DNA of 64,000 nucleotides from Actinomycetota bacterium (GTDB lineage: Bacteria; Actinomycetota; JAHEXW01; JAGVPG01), in NCBI GenBank assembly GCA_020052375.1, contig JAGVPG010000030.1, forward strand, positions 1-64,000. The letters are read 5' to 3'. The notes beneath the pieces were generated by a model that was not told where the DNA came from, did not search any database, and saw only the letters and a list, made by a program, of their open reading frames with translations. This document shows positions 54,181 through 64,000 of this stretch, piece after piece; positions within the stretch are counted from its first letter, which is position 1; every line of letters starts with the position of its first letter. The translations under genes were made by a program, and so were the position numbers.

Positions 54181-55401
54181 TTGAAGATCTTCATAGCTGA
54201 CGACAAACCGGAAAGTTTAAAGCTGCTGAAGGACGCTGTCGAGAGGAGGGGCTGGGAAGCCGTCGGTACCGCTGCGACACTGGATGGATTCTTAAAGACG
54301 GTCTTCCATCATGAACCGGATGTCATCTTGATCAGCATAGCGTTTCTGGCGCTTTTATCACCGGAAGATGAAAAACAACTGGGCGGCGTTTTACCATCCG
54401 CAGTGATCATCGCGGTCTCCGATAACAACGATCACGAAGAACTAAAATGGGCGTTGAGATACGGAGCAAGAGATCTGATCGCGCTATCGCAGAGTGTCAG
54501 TGAGATACTGGCGACGATCGAACGCTATCATCGAGCGGCTGAGGATAGAAAGGAGTATCTGGTAAAACAACACGGCTTTTTAAAGGGCGGGACTGAGTTG
54601 CCGGCTCTCGAACCTGTGGAAACAAAGATATGCAAAACGGTCGTGTTCGCCGGCTCGAAAGGCGGTGTCGGCACAACGTTTATCGCCTCGCACGTAGCCG
54701 GTCTGCTGGCAGCGCATAGCAACGCCAAAGTCATCTACGCGGATATGTCGGGACCTATTGCTACTGATGTAACGCTCCACATGACGGCCGAAAAACCGAG
54801 GCAGATCAAGGATCTCACACCGGTACTGGACGAACTCGGGACACAACATATCGAGAACATACTGGCAAGGCACGCATCGGGCTTCGAGGTCGTGCGCCTC
54901 TGGCAGTCAGCAGCGTTTGAAGAAGCTGTAAACGTAAAACATATAGCAAGAGTCATCGAACTAGTTGCCGAGATGTGTGATGTACTGGTGATCGACTGCG
55001 GTATTCCCGATCTTACGTATCTGAAACAAGCACTGAGGCATCGTTGTTCGTTCTATATCGTGACGACTCTCAATATCTCATCACTCAGGTCGGCGGTATC
55101 ACTATCGACATCCATTGCTCACAGTATCCAGACGGTATCGGAACTGTCTTTGATAAGTAATAGGTATGACGGCAAAGTATCCCTTTCGAGCAAGGACTTG
55201 AACAAGATATACCTGCAGCAAGTCATATCGGAGATACCGGAAGACCTTGGAACAGCTAGATTGTTCGAAGAGAAGGGAAAGATGCTGACCGACAGGCCGG
55301 ATCTGGCAGTGATCAGAGGGATGGCGGACATCGCCGCGAGGATATATCCATTCGAGATGCCGGAACCAAAACGCTTTAGGATACCGTTTGTAGGGAAGTA
55401 G
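54181..55401 (+). CDS. cpaE: CpaE/TadZ-type pilus assembly ATPase
   Basis: 406 aa. Residues 1-120 form a receiver-like domain (IFIADDKPESLKLL), but the phospho-acceptor Asp is not evident (PDVILISI), so it is probably a pseudo-receiver. From about 155 a MinD/ParA-like domain has the deviant Walker A SKGGVGTTFIASHVAG and VLVIDCGIPD. TadZ proteins place the Tad machine at the pole. TTG start after GGAGGG. Confidence 0.85.
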   Translation: MKIFIADDKPESLKLLKDAVERRGWEAVGTAATLDGFLKTVFHHEPDVILISIAFLALLSPEDEKQLGGVLPSAVIIAVSDNNDHEELKWALRYGARDLIALSQSVSEILATIERYHRAAEDRKEYLVKQHGFLKGGTELPALEPVETKICKTVVFAGSKGGVGTTFIASHVAGLLAAHSNAKVIYADMSGPIATDVTLHMTAEKPRQIKDLTPVLDELGTQHIENILARHASGFEVVRLWQSAAFEEAVNVKHIARVIELVAEMCDVLVIDCGIPDLTYLKQALRHRCSFYIVTTLNISSLRSAVSLSTSIAHSIQTVSELSLISNRYDGKVSLSSKDLNKIYLQQVISEIPEDLGTARLFEEKGKMLTDRPDLAVIRGMADIAARIYPFEMPEPKRFRIPFVGK

Positions 55402-55409
55402 GGAAGTAG

Positions 55410-56555
55410 TTGGAAGAACGCGGGCTGGTGGCGATCAAGGAGAGGTTCAAGCAGAGGCTGGCAGGCAGGTCTTCCGAGCTAGCCGCTCGCGATCTTCAAG
55501 AAAGGCCGTATTATCTGGCGGATCTTGTAAAAGAATTCTTAAAGGAAGAGAGGATAATCCTGCCTGACAAGACGGTCAGGATCCTCACAGACCAGTTTAT
55601 GAACGAGGTAATAGGACTGGGTCCGCTTGAATCGGTCCTTATGGATGACACTGTTACCGAAATAATGATCAATGCATATGACCAGGTATATATCGAGAGA
55701 AACGGGCAGGTAAGCATGACGGATATTGCTTTTGACGGGATCGACCATCTTTATTTGACGATCGACCGGATAGTCGCGCCACTCGGTTTGCGTGTGGATG
55801 AAAGCAATCCCATGGTAGATGCCAGGTTGCCCGACGGGAGCAGGGTCAATGTCATCATCCCTCCAGTCTCGTTGAGCGGGCCGGTCGTCACGATACGGCG
55901 TTTTAGGAATATCATGCCGACTGTAGACGAGCTCATAAACAATGGAACGCTTAGCCGGGGCGCGGCCCGGTTTCTGATGGCGGCGGTCAAGGACAAGAAG
56001 AACATCATCGTATCCGGGGGAACCGGTTCCGGCAAGACGACGCTATTGAACATGCTGGCTTCGTTCATCGCGCCTCAGGAACGATTGGTAACGATCGAAG
56101 ATACGGCTGAGTTAAGGTTGGCACAACCACATGTGGTCACGCTGGAGAGCAGACGTCCGAATATCGAAGGTGAGGGTGAGGTGACGATCAGAGACCTGGT
56201 AAGGAACGCGTTAAGGATGAGGCCGGATAGGATAATAGTCGGCGAGGTCAGGGGCGGTGAAGCTCTGGATATGCTCCAGGCTATGAACACGGGCCATGAA
56301 GGTTCGATTACGACCGCGCATGCAAACTCGGCGCGGGATCTGATAAAACGCCTGGAGGTGATGGTGTTGACGTCGGACGTCGATCTTCCACACGGACCTG
56401 TTGTCGAACAGATCGCGGCGGCTCTGGATCTGGTTCTGCAAATGGAGCGAAATGCAGACGGTACGCGCCGTCTCACGGAGATCTCAAAGATCGCCGGTAT
56501 GAAAGACGGACATTTAGTCGTGGAGGAAATAGGATGCCCGGAAGTCTCTACCTGA
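55410..56555 (+). CDS. cpaF: CpaF/TadA secretion ATPase
   Basis: 381-aa hexameric ATPase that powers Tad pilus assembly. N-terminal domain (about 1-130), then Walker [17 protein letters not shown], Asp box [10 protein letters not shown], and [29 protein letters not shown] with the Walker B and His box. TTG start within a GGGAAGTAGGGAAGTAG repeat. Overlaps tadB by 22 nt. Confidence 0.95.
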   Translation: MEERGLVAIKERFKQRLAGRSSELAARDLQERPYYLADLVKEFLKEERIILPDKTVRILTDQFMNEVIGLGPLESVLMDDTVTEIMINAYDQVYIERNGQVSMTDIAFDGIDHLYLTIDRIVAPLGLRVDESNPMVDARLPDGSRVNVIIPPVSLSGPVVTIRRFRNIMPTVDELINNGTLSRGAARFLMAAVKDKKNIIVSGGTGSGKTTLLNMLASFIAPQERLVTIEDTAELRLAQPHVVTLESRRPNIEGEGEVTIRDLVRNALRMRPDRIIVGEVRGGEALDMLQAMNTGHEGSITTAHANSARDLIKRLEVMVLTSDVDLPHGPVVEQIAAALDLVLQMERNADGTRRLTEISKIAGMKDGHLVVEEIGCPEVST

Positions 56556-57289
56556 TAATCGTTTCTATTTCGACGGTGGTTTATGGCATATGCCGGGTGT
56601 TTATCGGCTTGGTCTACCGCAAACATCATGTGCGCCGTCTATCGGCAGGCCGGACAACGCTCGCGTTGGGATGGGACTCTATGCCGATGGCTCTTTTTAA
56701 GAAGTCGTTCGATAGGTTGACCGTTATACACAAAGAAAAGGTCAGGATCAAGACCATAGAGGAAAGCTTACCGGATCTATTGGCGTTTATGATCAGCGCG
56801 TTCAAGGCTTCTCTATCAATCAATCAAGCCGTTTCAGAAGCCCGGGAATACTTTCAGCGCCCGCTCAAAGATGAGTTGGAGCAGCTGGATGCCGACTTAA
56901 AATCGGGTTTTAGCCAGACTGATGCCATGAACGGTTTTGCGGAGCGGGTGCCGTTACCGGACATCAGGTTCTTCGTCATGGTCCTCAACATGCACCAGAG
57001 ATCCGGAGGCAGTCTACTACCGGCACTAGAATCTCTAAGCGCTTGCATCAGGGGAAGGGTGTCGCTGCGCAAAGAAGTCCGGGTGATGACCGGGCAGAGC
57101 AGGTTTTCAGCGATGATACTGTGCCTGCTGCCGGTCTGCTTTTTGATCCTGATGCCTGCATTGACCGGGCACGTGCCCTTTGAGCTTTTAACAAGCTCCG
57201 CCGGATGCTTGATATTACTAAGTGGCGCGGTACTCGATATTGCCGCGTTTTTTATGATGCGCCGTTTGACCGAGATAAAGACGTACTGA
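56534..57289 (+). CDS. tadB: Tad pilus inner-membrane protein TadB
   Basis: 251 aa, T2SSF (GspF-like) family. A hydrophobic N-terminus, then the cytoplasmic domain [28 protein letters not shown], and two C-terminal membrane helices. It forms the platform with TadC. Its TGA overlaps the tadC ATG. Confidence 0.88.
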   Translation: MPGSLYLIIVSISTVVYGICRVFIGLVYRKHHVRRLSAGRTTLALGWDSMPMALFKKSFDRLTVIHKEKVRIKTIEESLPDLLAFMISAFKASLSINQAVSEAREYFQRPLKDELEQLDADLKSGFSQTDAMNGFAERVPLPDIRFFVMVLNMHQRSGGSLLPALESLSACIRGRVSLRKEVRVMTGQSRFSAMILCLLPVCFLILMPALTGHVPFELLTSSAGCLILLSGAVLDIAAFFMMRRLTEIKTY

Positions 57290-58167
57290 TGCGGACGCTC
57301 TTGCCGGCTTCCGTCACATCATTTCTCCTGGCCATACCGGTGTTCTTTATGGCCAAGTCTTTTTATAAGCATGCCTACATAAGGCGGCTGAAAAAGGACA
57401 CCGTGGATGCCGGCATGTCGACTGATAAAAAGGCGTTAAAGAAACGGCTGCTCAAGTTATTGGAATCGTTCGAGCGGTCGTTTCCTGTTAAGATACGTTT
57501 GGAAGAAGCCGCTGAGACAGAGACACGACTGGCACAAGCAGGGCGGCCGCTGGGATTGAACGCTTCCATGTTCGTATCGATGAAAAACATCTGCGGTCTG
57601 TGCTTAATGGCTGCGCCCGTTCTGACTTTGAACCCGGTGTGGATTCTCGGCTCCCCGCTTTTCTTTATGACCGGTTATTTCTGTCCGGAACTGTACCTTA
57701 AAAGTCGCGTAAAGAAAAAAAGACTGATGATAGACCGTGAGCTGCCGGAAGCGATCGAGGTCATGGCCATCATGGTAACAGCGGGAATGAATATGGACCA
57801 GGCGTTAAGGCGCACCGTTCTGAATCTGACTGGTGCTCTAAGTGAAGAGCTTAGAGCAGCAGTATCAGAGATCGATCTGGGGATCTCCCGGCAGAAGGCA
57901 CTGGTTTCACTAGCGGATAGAGTCCCGTCCGACCAGTTACGGCGCCTGGTCTTATCTATTATACAAGCGGAACGATACGGGACCTCACTCAGCGAGACGC
58001 TTAGAGTCTTATCCGGGGAGATCCGGGAGGAACAGAGGCGCAAGATCAAAGAGGAAGCGCAAAAGATACCCATCAAGATGCTTTTCCCCCTTGTATTCCT
58101 GATCCTTCCTGCGTTTATCGTGCTGACGGTAGGACCGTTGGTCCTGACTTCTTTTATGTTATACTAA
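57289..58167 (+). CDS. tadC: Tad pilus inner-membrane protein TadC
   Basis: 292 aa, second T2SSF protein. ELPEAIEVMAIMVTAGMNMDQALRRT is the family core; C-terminal helices (LFPLVFLILPAFIVLTVGPLVL). The ORF track begins 28 codons early, inside tadB; ATG 57289 with the TGATG overlap is the likely start. No pilin (flp), TadE/F or prepilin peptidase follows, so the structural genes are elsewhere. Confidence 0.88.
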   Translation: MRTLLPASVTSFLLAIPVFFMAKSFYKHAYIRRLKKDTVDAGMSTDKKALKKRLLKLLESFERSFPVKIRLEEAAETETRLAQAGRPLGLNASMFVSMKNICGLCLMAAPVLTLNPVWILGSPLFFMTGYFCPELYLKSRVKKKRLMIDRELPEAIEVMAIMVTAGMNMDQALRRTVLNLTGALSEELRAAVSEIDLGISRQKALVSLADRVPSDQLRRLVLSIIQAERYGTSLSETLRVLSGEIREEQRRKIKEEAQKIPIKMLFPLVFLILPAFIVLTVGPLVLTSFMLY

Positions 58168-58219
58168 TTAGTGTCGATCCCCTTGACTTAAACATCCGGC
58201 ACATCTCCTTCGTTTAGAG

Positions 58220-60793
58220 GTGAACTTTGTGGTAATCAAGATACTGGAAAAAGCCCTTCGTTTCGGTGAAGCGAAGAAAGAACGCGAGCTGAATGCCCTA
58301 GTGGAAAAGGTCGGGGCATTCGAACCTTCCATTTCCGTTTTATCGGACAAAAAAATAAAAGCTAAGACTTCTGAATTTAAAAAGCGTGTAGATTCAGGAG
58401 AGACACTGGAAGACCTGCTGCCCGAGGCGTTTGCCGTCGTCCGGGAGACATCCAAGCGCGTCACTTCGATGCGGCATTTCGACGAGCAGATAATCGGCGG
58501 CATAGTCCTCCACCAGGGAAATATCGCAGAAATGAAAACTGGTGAAGGAAAGACGCTCGTTGCGACATTACCCGTGTACTTGAACGCGCTGAACGGAAAA
58601 AGCGTGCACATCGTTACCGTCAACGACTACCTTGCCAAACGTGATGTACAGTGGATGGGCCCGATATATCAGACACTGGGAATGACTGTTGCCGTCCTGC
58701 AGCACGATTCCGCTTTCATCCTGGATCCGTCATACACGGTGGAGGATGAACGCATGCAGAATCTTCGACCGGTGTATAGAGACGAAGCATACAAAGCGGA
58801 TATTGTATATGGCACGAACTCCGAGTTCGGTTTCGATTATCTAAGAGACAACATGGCCCAGAACGCGGAAGAGAAAGTACAGCGCGGCTACTCATATGCG
58901 ATCGTCGATGAGGTCGACAGTATACTCGTCGATGAGGCCAGGACACCGCTCATCATATCCGGAGCCCCGGAGGAATCGACCAAACTTTATAAGCAATTCG
59001 CGCGGATCGCCCCGCTCCTCAAAACCGGAGTCGACTATGAGGTCGATGAGAAGACGCAGACTGTGGCTGTGACTGAAAGCGGCATAGCCAGGGTGGAAGA
59101 GCACCTGGGTGTCGACAATCTTTACGATCATGTGAATACGCAGTTCGTCCATCACCTGAACCAGGCCTTGAGATCCCTCACACTTTTCAAGAAGGACACG
59201 GACTACATCATCAAAGACGGCGAGGTAATCATCGTCGATGAGTTCACGGGTAGGTTGATGTTCGGGCGCCGCTACAGTGAAGGCCTGCATCAGGCGATCG
59301 AGGCAAAAGAGAAGGTGTCGATACGGGAAGAGAACCAGACGCTCGCGACGATCACATTGCAGAACTACTTCAGGATGTATGAGAAGCTATCCGGTATGAC
59401 CGGTACAGCCGCGACCGAAGCGGACGAGTTCCTTCACACGTACAAACTAGAGACGGTCGTTATCAAGACACACAAACCCATGGTCCGGCAGGATCTAACG
59501 GATGTGATATATAAGACCGAGGAAGGCAAGTTCACCGCGGTGATCGACGACATAACGGAACGGCACAAGAAAGGGCAACCGGTCCTCGTCGGGACTATAT
59601 CGATCGAGAAATCCGAGATATTGAGCAGGATGCTTCAGAAACGGGGCATAAAGCACAATGTGCTGAACGCGAAGAACCATGAGCGGGAAGCCGAGATAAT
59701 AGCCCAGGCGGGTTATAAGGCGGCCGTTACGATCGCGACCAACATGGCCGGTCGAGGCGTTGACATCATACTCGGCGAAGGCGTTACGGATTGCGGAGGG
59801 CTTCACGTCTTAGGGACGGAGAGGCACGAAGCAAGGCGTATAGACAACCAGCTAAGGGGTCGTTCGGGACGCCAGGGAGACCCGGGGTCGTCACAGTTCT
59901 ACATATCGCTGGAAGACGATCTCATGCGTTTATTCGCAGGCGAGAGGATCTCATCGATGATGGAGCGGATGGGGTTCCCCGAGGACGTGCCGATAGAGAA
60001 CCAACTGGTCAGTAGGTCGATCGAGACAGCGCAGAAGCAGGTCGAAGCGCAGAACTTCTCGATAAGAAAACACGTGCTTGAATACGATGACGTCATGAAC
60101 ACGCAGAGAGAAGTCATATATAAACAGCGGGACGAGATACTCAAAGGCGGCGACATACACGCCGAGGTGCTTGAGATCATCGAAGAACTTGTGCCGCAGG
60201 TCGTCGACACTTTCATCACCAAGGACATACATCCGGAAGATTGGGACATGGAGGGGCTTTTCAGATATATGTTGCAGCTGTATCCCGTGTCGTTTAAAGC
60301 GGATAGCCTGGACATTGCGGGTATGTCGGTCGAGAAGATGAAGGTCACGTTCCTTGAAGACGCTCTGAAGGCCTATGAGGCCAGGGAGAAAGAGCTGGGC
60401 GGCGATATGTTGAGGGACCTCGAGCGGATGGTGATGCTCAACGTCATCGACAACCACTGGCGGGAGCACTTGTACGAGATGGACTATCTTAGAGAAGGGA
60501 TAGGGTTAAGAGCGATCGGGCAGCGTGACCCGCTGGTGGAATACAAGAACGAAGGGTACGGCATGTTCCAAGACATGATCGCCTCCATCAAGGAAGATTT
60601 CCTAAGGTATATATATCACTTGCAGGTTACAGTGACCGAACCTAAGCGGACAAAACCGGTCCCGATACCGACCGGTGACGAAGAACCTGAGAAAAAAACC
60701 GAGAAGAAACATCCGCAATCGGATAAAGTAGGAAGAAACGATCCGTGCCCTTGCGGCAGCGGGAAGAAATATAAGAAGTGCTGTGGAGCGTAA
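58220..60793 (+). CDS. secA: Preprotein translocase ATPase SecA
   Basis: 857-aa motor of Sec export. Walker [19 protein letters not shown] in [39 protein letters not shown] and [13 protein letters not shown], and the C-terminal zinc tail [19 protein letters not shown] 58220 start (GTG 58229 is an alternative). The secA-prfB order is common. Confidence 0.96.
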   Translation: MNFVVIKILEKALRFGEAKKERELNALVEKVGAFEPSISVLSDKKIKAKTSEFKKRVDSGETLEDLLPEAFAVVRETSKRVTSMRHFDEQIIGGIVLHQGNIAEMKTGEGKTLVATLPVYLNALNGKSVHIVTVNDYLAKRDVQWMGPIYQTLGMTVAVLQHDSAFILDPSYTVEDERMQNLRPVYRDEAYKADIVYGTNSEFGFDYLRDNMAQNAEEKVQRGYSYAIVDEVDSILVDEARTPLIISGAPEESTKLYKQFARIAPLLKTGVDYEVDEKTQTVAVTESGIARVEEHLGVDNLYDHVNTQFVHHLNQALRSLTLFKKDTDYIIKDGEVIIVDEFTGRLMFGRRYSEGLHQAIEAKEKVSIREENQTLATITLQNYFRMYEKLSGMTGTAATEADEFLHTYKLETVVIKTHKPMVRQDLTDVIYKTEEGKFTAVIDDITERHKKGQPVLVGTISIEKSEILSRMLQKRGIKHNVLNAKNHEREAEIIAQAGYKAAVTIATNMAGRGVDIILGEGVTDCGGLHVLGTERHEARRIDNQLRGRSGRQGDPGSSQFYISLEDDLMRLFAGERISSMMERMGFPEDVPIENQLVSRSIETAQKQVEAQNFSIRKHVLEYDDVMNTQREVIYKQRDEILKGGDIHAEVLEIIEELVPQVVDTFITKDIHPEDWDMEGLFRYMLQLYPVSFKADSLDIAGMSVEKMKVTFLEDALKAYEAREKELGGDMLRDLERMVMLNVIDNHWREHLYEMDYLREGIGLRAIGQRDPLVEYKNEGYGMFQDMIASIKEDFLRYIYHLQVTVTEPKRTKPVPIPTGDEEPEKKTEKKHPQSDKVGRNDPCPCGSGKKYKKCCGA

Positions 60794-60794
60794 A

Positions 60795-60820
60795 ATAGCT
60801 AGTAGCTAGTAGCTTGTAGA
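60795..60820. repeat. TAGC-type intergenic repeat, copy 4
   Basis: AATAGCTAGTAGCTAGTAGCTTGTAG, the shortest copy of the family, without the inverted arm. It lies between secA and the prfB Shine-Dalgarno. Confidence 0.6.
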
Positions 60821-60836
60821 ACCATAAGGGGGCAGA

Positions 60837-61935
60837 GTGCTTGTAGATCTGACGGAAGACCTGAAGGAGTTGCAGGAGAAGATATACCACCTCAAGGATT
60901 ATCTTTGACATAGAGACAAAGAAGAAACGGGTGGCCGAACTCGAGCGCGAGACCGTCAAGCCTTCCTTTTGGGATGACAAAGAGAGGGCAGGCAAGATAG
61001 CTTCCGAAGTGGCGGAGCTCAACGAAGAGATCGGCCTTTTCGAACACCTTACGAAAGAGATGATAGATCTTATCCAGCTTAACGAGCTGGCGGTCACTGA
61101 AGAAGACGTTAAATTGAGCCGCGAGGTGGAAACCGAGTACGGGAAGACTCTTAAAGACTACAACGAAGTGGAGAAGAGAAGCCTGTTCAGCGGCGAGTTC
61201 GATAAGAACGATGCGGTTGTTAGTCTGCACCCCGGGGCCGGCGGCCTTGAATCGCAGGACTGGGCGGAAATGCTGCTTAGGATGTATCTCCGTTGGGCGG
61301 ATAAAAAGAAGTTCAAGGTAGACATAAACGATTATCAACCGGATGAAGAAGCTGGGATCAAGAGCGTTATGTTCACAGTACACGGACCTTACGCGTTCGG
61401 CCTTCTGGAAGCGGAGAAAGGTGTCCATAGACTTGTCAGGATATCCCCGTTCGATCAGGCGAAACGCCGTCACACGTCTTTTGTGTCCGTCGACGCGATA
61501 CCTTTGATCGAGGTGCGCAAAGAGATCGAGATAAAACCGGAAGACTTGAGGATAGACACATACCGGTCAAGCGGGGCGGGGGGACAGCATGTAAACGTGA
61601 CCGACTCGGCTGTCCGGATCGTCCATCTGCCGACCGGCGTCACCGTCCAGTGCCAGAACGAAAGGTCTCAATTAAAGAACAAACAGACGGCCATGAAGAT
61701 CTTAAAAGCGCGCTTATTCGATCGCATGCGTAAAGAGCAGGAGAAAAAGATCGAAGAGCTTCGCGGGCAAAGGGAAGACATAGCGTTCGGCAGCCAGATC
61801 AGGTCATACGTGTTCCATCCATATCGCATGGTCAAAGACCACCGCACGGATATCGAGATAGGAGACGCCGACCGGGTGATAAACGGCGATATCGACGAGT
61901 TCATAGACGCATATTTACGGAAGGTAAAAAGATGA
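60837..61935 (+). CDS. prfB: Peptide chain release factor 2, programmed +1 frameshift
   Basis: Release factor for UAA and UGA. The first ORF starts at GTG 60837 (AAGGGGG upstream) and runs 23 codons to CTT-TGA-C (60903-60909). AAGGAT just before acts as the internal Shine-Dalgarno, so this is the classic autoregulatory slip. After the +1 shift the frame continues from 60907 to 61935, giving 365 aa, the E. coli RF2 length. RF2-specific SPF (RISPFDQAKRR) and the catalytic GGQ (SSGAGGQHVN) are present. The ORF track shows only the second frame. The frameshift makes RF2 level depend on UGA termination, which also competes with Sec insertion. Confidence 0.95.
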
Positions 61936-62654
61936 AGCTAGTAGTAGATCTGCATACGCACACAGTGGCCAGTGGTCACGCTTTCAGTACGGTAAAGGAT
62001 AATGCTGAGGCGGCCGCGGCAAAAGGTCTTGAGGTGATCGCCATAACGGATCACGGACCGAACCTGCCAGGCGGAGCCCACAACTTCCATTTCTGGAATC
62101 TAAGGGTGCTTCCCGAGGAGATCGCCGGAGTCAGGATACTTAGAGGCGCGGAAGCCAATATAGTAGATAACAACGGTGCGCTGGATCTCGATGAAGATAC
62201 GCTGAGGTCACTCGACGTCGTCGCCATCGGTTTTCATCCGCAGTGCGGATACGAAGGGAAGACGGTCGAACAAAACACCGGGACTTTGATCAAGGCGATG
62301 AGCCTGCCTTATGTACATATCGTCGTCCACCCCGGAAACCCATGGTTTCCAATCGACCCGGAGAGGATCGTCGAAGCGGCCGGTAAGTATGATGTACTGC
62401 TTGAGCTCAACAATAGTTCCTTTGTGACGAGCCGGCCGGGCGGAGAAGACATAAGCAGGGATATATTGAACGCCGCGTACAAGGGCGGGCTTGATATCAT
62501 ATTGGGCAGCGACGCGCATATCGACAGCGCGGTCGGCGAATTCGGCGAGGCCGTGCGGGAAGCCGAAGAGGCAGGCTTCAGCGCAGACAGGATCATCAAC
62601 ACAAACAAGCAGAGGGTCCTTGAATTTCTAAAGTCAAAGAAGAAGGGATCATAA
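61932..62654 (+). CDS. PHP-domain metal-dependent hydrolase (YcdX-like)
   Basis: 240 aa. Metal ligands in VVDLHTHTVASGHAF, IAITDHGPNLPGG, HIVVHPGNPW and ILGSDAHIDS. YcdX-type PHP proteins are phosphatases; the substrate is unknown. ATG overlaps the prfB stop by 4 nt. Confidence 0.88.
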   Translation: MKLVVDLHTHTVASGHAFSTVKDNAEAAAAKGLEVIAITDHGPNLPGGAHNFHFWNLRVLPEEIAGVRILRGAEANIVDNNGALDLDEDTLRSLDVVAIGFHPQCGYEGKTVEQNTGTLIKAMSLPYVHIVVHPGNPWFPIDPERIVEAAGKYDVLLELNNSSFVTSRPGGEDISRDILNAAYKGGLDIILGSDAHIDSAVGEFGEAVREAEEAGFSADRIINTNKQRVLEFLKSKKKGS

Positions 62655-62658
62655 GGAA

Positions 62659-63399
62659 GTGGCCCGAAAAAGGAAAAAAATTATTATCATCGCGGCCATC
62701 TTAATTCTAGTTGCCGGGCTACTTGTCCTGGCGGAATTCCTGGTCACCCGGCAGGCGGAAAAGATCGTGAAAGCCTCGATCAAGTCTCAATTCAAGCTGG
62801 CCAAAGACCCGGAAGTGCACGTAACATCGCATCCGATCCTGATAAAACTGGCCCTCGGGAATGTCGATCATATAGACGTAAAAGCCGAGAATGTCGCGAC
62901 GAGCCACGATGTCACCATAACTGATCTTTCGGTCAGCATAAACGGGCTTAGGATCAACATGCTCAGTTGGATACAAAAACGCAGATTATCGGTCCAGAGT
63001 GTAGACTCCGTGTTCGTCACCGTAGTACTATCTGAAAAAGAAGTGAACAGATATCTGAGCAAGTTGCTCCCCGGTTCTACAGTCAAGCTCCTTGGCGGTA
63101 AGATCCGTTATCACGGAAAGATAGGTTTTCTTGCCGGCGGAATGAAAATGGATATAAGGGGACGTTTCACACTTGGGTCGAACAACCGGTTGACTTTTAT
63201 TCCGGAGCTTCAGGACATCGAGAAGATGAATGTCGCGCCGGATGTAAAACAGTATCTATCCGATGCGTTGACCGTGGATTACGCATTGCCTGAACTGCCC
63301 GGTGGTTTCAAGATCACCAGCGTGGTCCTTAAGCCGGGCAAGATAGTGGTCAAGGGAAAACTCGAAGAATTCGATTTTGTGCGAGAGGAAATACAATGA
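62659..63399 (+). CDS. LmeA-like (DUF2993) lipid-binding protein
   Basis: 246 aa. N-terminal basic run and membrane helix (IIIIAAILILVAGLLVLAEFL), then an extracytoplasmic domain matching the LmeA/DUF2993 pattern: QAEKIVKASIKSQF, VHVTSHPILIKLALGNVDHIDVKAENV and a tail GFKITSVVLKPGKIVVKG. In actinobacteria LmeA acts in lipomannan maturation; here a lipid-binding role is inferred. GTG start; overlaps the transketolase ATG. Confidence 0.8.
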   Translation: MARKRKKIIIIAAILILVAGLLVLAEFLVTRQAEKIVKASIKSQFKLAKDPEVHVTSHPILIKLALGNVDHIDVKAENVATSHDVTITDLSVSINGLRINMLSWIQKRRLSVQSVDSVFVTVVLSEKEVNRYLSKLLPGSTVKLLGGKIRYHGKIGFLAGGMKMDIRGRFTLGSNNRLTFIPELQDIEKMNVAPDVKQYLSDALTVDYALPELPGGFKITSVVLKPGKIVVKGKLEEFDFVREEIQ

Positions 63400-64000
63400 A
63401 GGACTTAAGAAAGCATCTTGAAGAACGGGCTCTGACATTAAGGCGGCATACGATCAGGATGATCGGCAAGGCGCAATCAGGCCATCCTGGTGGTTCACTT
63501 TCGGCGGCCGATATCATGGCGGTCCTCTACTTCCACAAACTGAATATAGATCCGAAAAAACCGGATTGGCCCGACCGCGACAGGTTCGTTCTAAGCAAAG
63601 GGCATGCTTGTCCCGTTCTATACGCGGCGCTGGCCGAGAGCGGTTTCTTCCCGGTCGACGAGCTGCTTACGCTGCGGACGCTGGGCGGACGTCTGGAAGG
63701 CCATCCCGATATGCGAAAGCTTCCCGGCATCGAGATATCCGCCGGTTCGCTGGGCCAGGGACTAGCCGTCGCCAACGGAATGGCTCTGGCGGCAAGACTT
63801 GACGGCCGGAAAGCACGAATATACGTGCTGATGGGCGATGGTGAATGTCAGGAAGGCGAGGTCTGGGAGGCCTCCATGTTTGGCGCCCATCATAAACTGG
63901 ATAATGTCGTCGGCATCATCGACTACAACAATTTGCAGATAGACGGGTTTGTAAGCGACATACTGGAGATCCAGCCTTTGAAAGAGAAATGGGAGTCGTT
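63396..64000 (+). CDS. Transketolase N-terminal subunit (cut by window end)
   Basis: First 201 codons visible; absent from the ORF track because no stop is reached. Starts MKDLRKHLEERALTLRRHTI, has GKAQSGHPGGSLSAADIMAVLYF, LSKGHACPVLYAAL and the ThDP motif GDGECQEGEVWEAS...DYNN. The short form typical of split transketolases is likely, with the C-terminal half expected just downstream. ATG overlaps the previous stop (ATGA). Confidence 0.93.
   Translation, partial: MKDLRKHLEERALTLRRHTIRMIGKAQSGHPGGSLSAADIMAVLYFHKLNIDPKKPDWPDRDRFVLSKGHACPVLYAALAESGFFPVDELLTLRTLGGRLEGHPDMRKLPGIEISAGSLGQGLAVANGMALAARLDGRKARIYVLMGDGECQEGEVWEASMFGAHHKLDNVVGIIDYNNLQIDGFVSDILEIQPLKEKWES

Noticed and set aside
60906-60908. 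prfB as a gene broken by TGA
   Set aside because: It is the standard programmed +1 frameshift of RF2, with the conserved slip site and internal Shine-Dalgarno.

Overview
The window is a chromosomal segment of a moderate-GC bacterium, very probably an anaerobe and probably monoderm. Three genes in the first 4.5 kb carry in-frame UGA codons exactly where selenocysteine is expected. The backbone rpmB-asp23-fakA-fakB ... recG-rsmD-coaD-(DivIVA-like)-DUF177-rpmF-plsX-fabH ... acpP-fabF-rnc is the one typical of Gram-positive bacteria. The DivIVA-like/DUF177 pair and the LmeA-like (DUF2993) gene point to an anaerobic actinobacterial lineage; a Firmicute is not excluded. This placement is inference from gene content, not from a search.

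Layout: (1) 1-36, the 3' end of a tRNA. (2) 333-5928, a redox locus: a lipoprotein peroxiredoxin with Sec, a lipoprotein thioredoxin-fold protein with a U-x-x-C motif, and a Tat-exported Sec-containing formate dehydrogenase with its Fe-S and cytochrome b subunits. (3) 6194-10169, cyclic-di-GMP genes: a GAF-PAS-HD-GYP phosphodiesterase, then a CHASE4-HAMP-PAS-PAS-GGDEF cyclase split by one in-frame amber codon. (4) 10283-13897, rpmB and the fatty-acid kinase genes fakA/fakB. (5) 13942-19857, a PucR-type regulator, a CPA2 antiporter and two consecutive amt-PII pairs that share upstream motifs. (6) 20004-34248, recG through the fatty-acid/phospholipid genes to rnc, with an acyl-CoA dehydrogenase and a ferredoxin-fused EtfBA placed where an enoyl reductase might be expected. 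(7) 34249-35993, a gene-poor island holding palindromic repeats, an AT-rich orphan lipoprotein and a 183-nt candidate structured RNA. (8) 35994-51535, branched-chain amino acid biosynthesis (ilvDBNC, leuACDB, ilvE, cimA) with an embedded serine pathway (class V aminotransferase, serA, histidine phosphatase). (9) 51620-58167, a FAH-family enzyme, a membrane protein and a Tad/Flp secretion operon. (10) 58220-64000, secA, prfB with its programmed frameshift, a PHP hydrolase, an LmeA-like protein and the start of a split transketolase.

Genes within each block are tightly packed, often with 4-nt ATGA overlaps, so most blocks should be operons. Where gaps occur they often hold degenerate short-period repeats, of a different family at different junctions; several of these contain the Shine-Dalgarno sequence or start codon of the next gene.

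The best candidate for something undescribed is the pair of adjacent surface selenoproteins at 333-1339, which could form a self-contained extracytoplasmic selenol peroxidase/reductase couple. Next are the acyl-CoA dehydrogenase/Fd-EtfBA module inside the fatty-acid synthesis cluster and the structured RNA at 35605-35787. fabH lacks a usual start in its conserved frame and looks frameshifted by one base just after the ATG.
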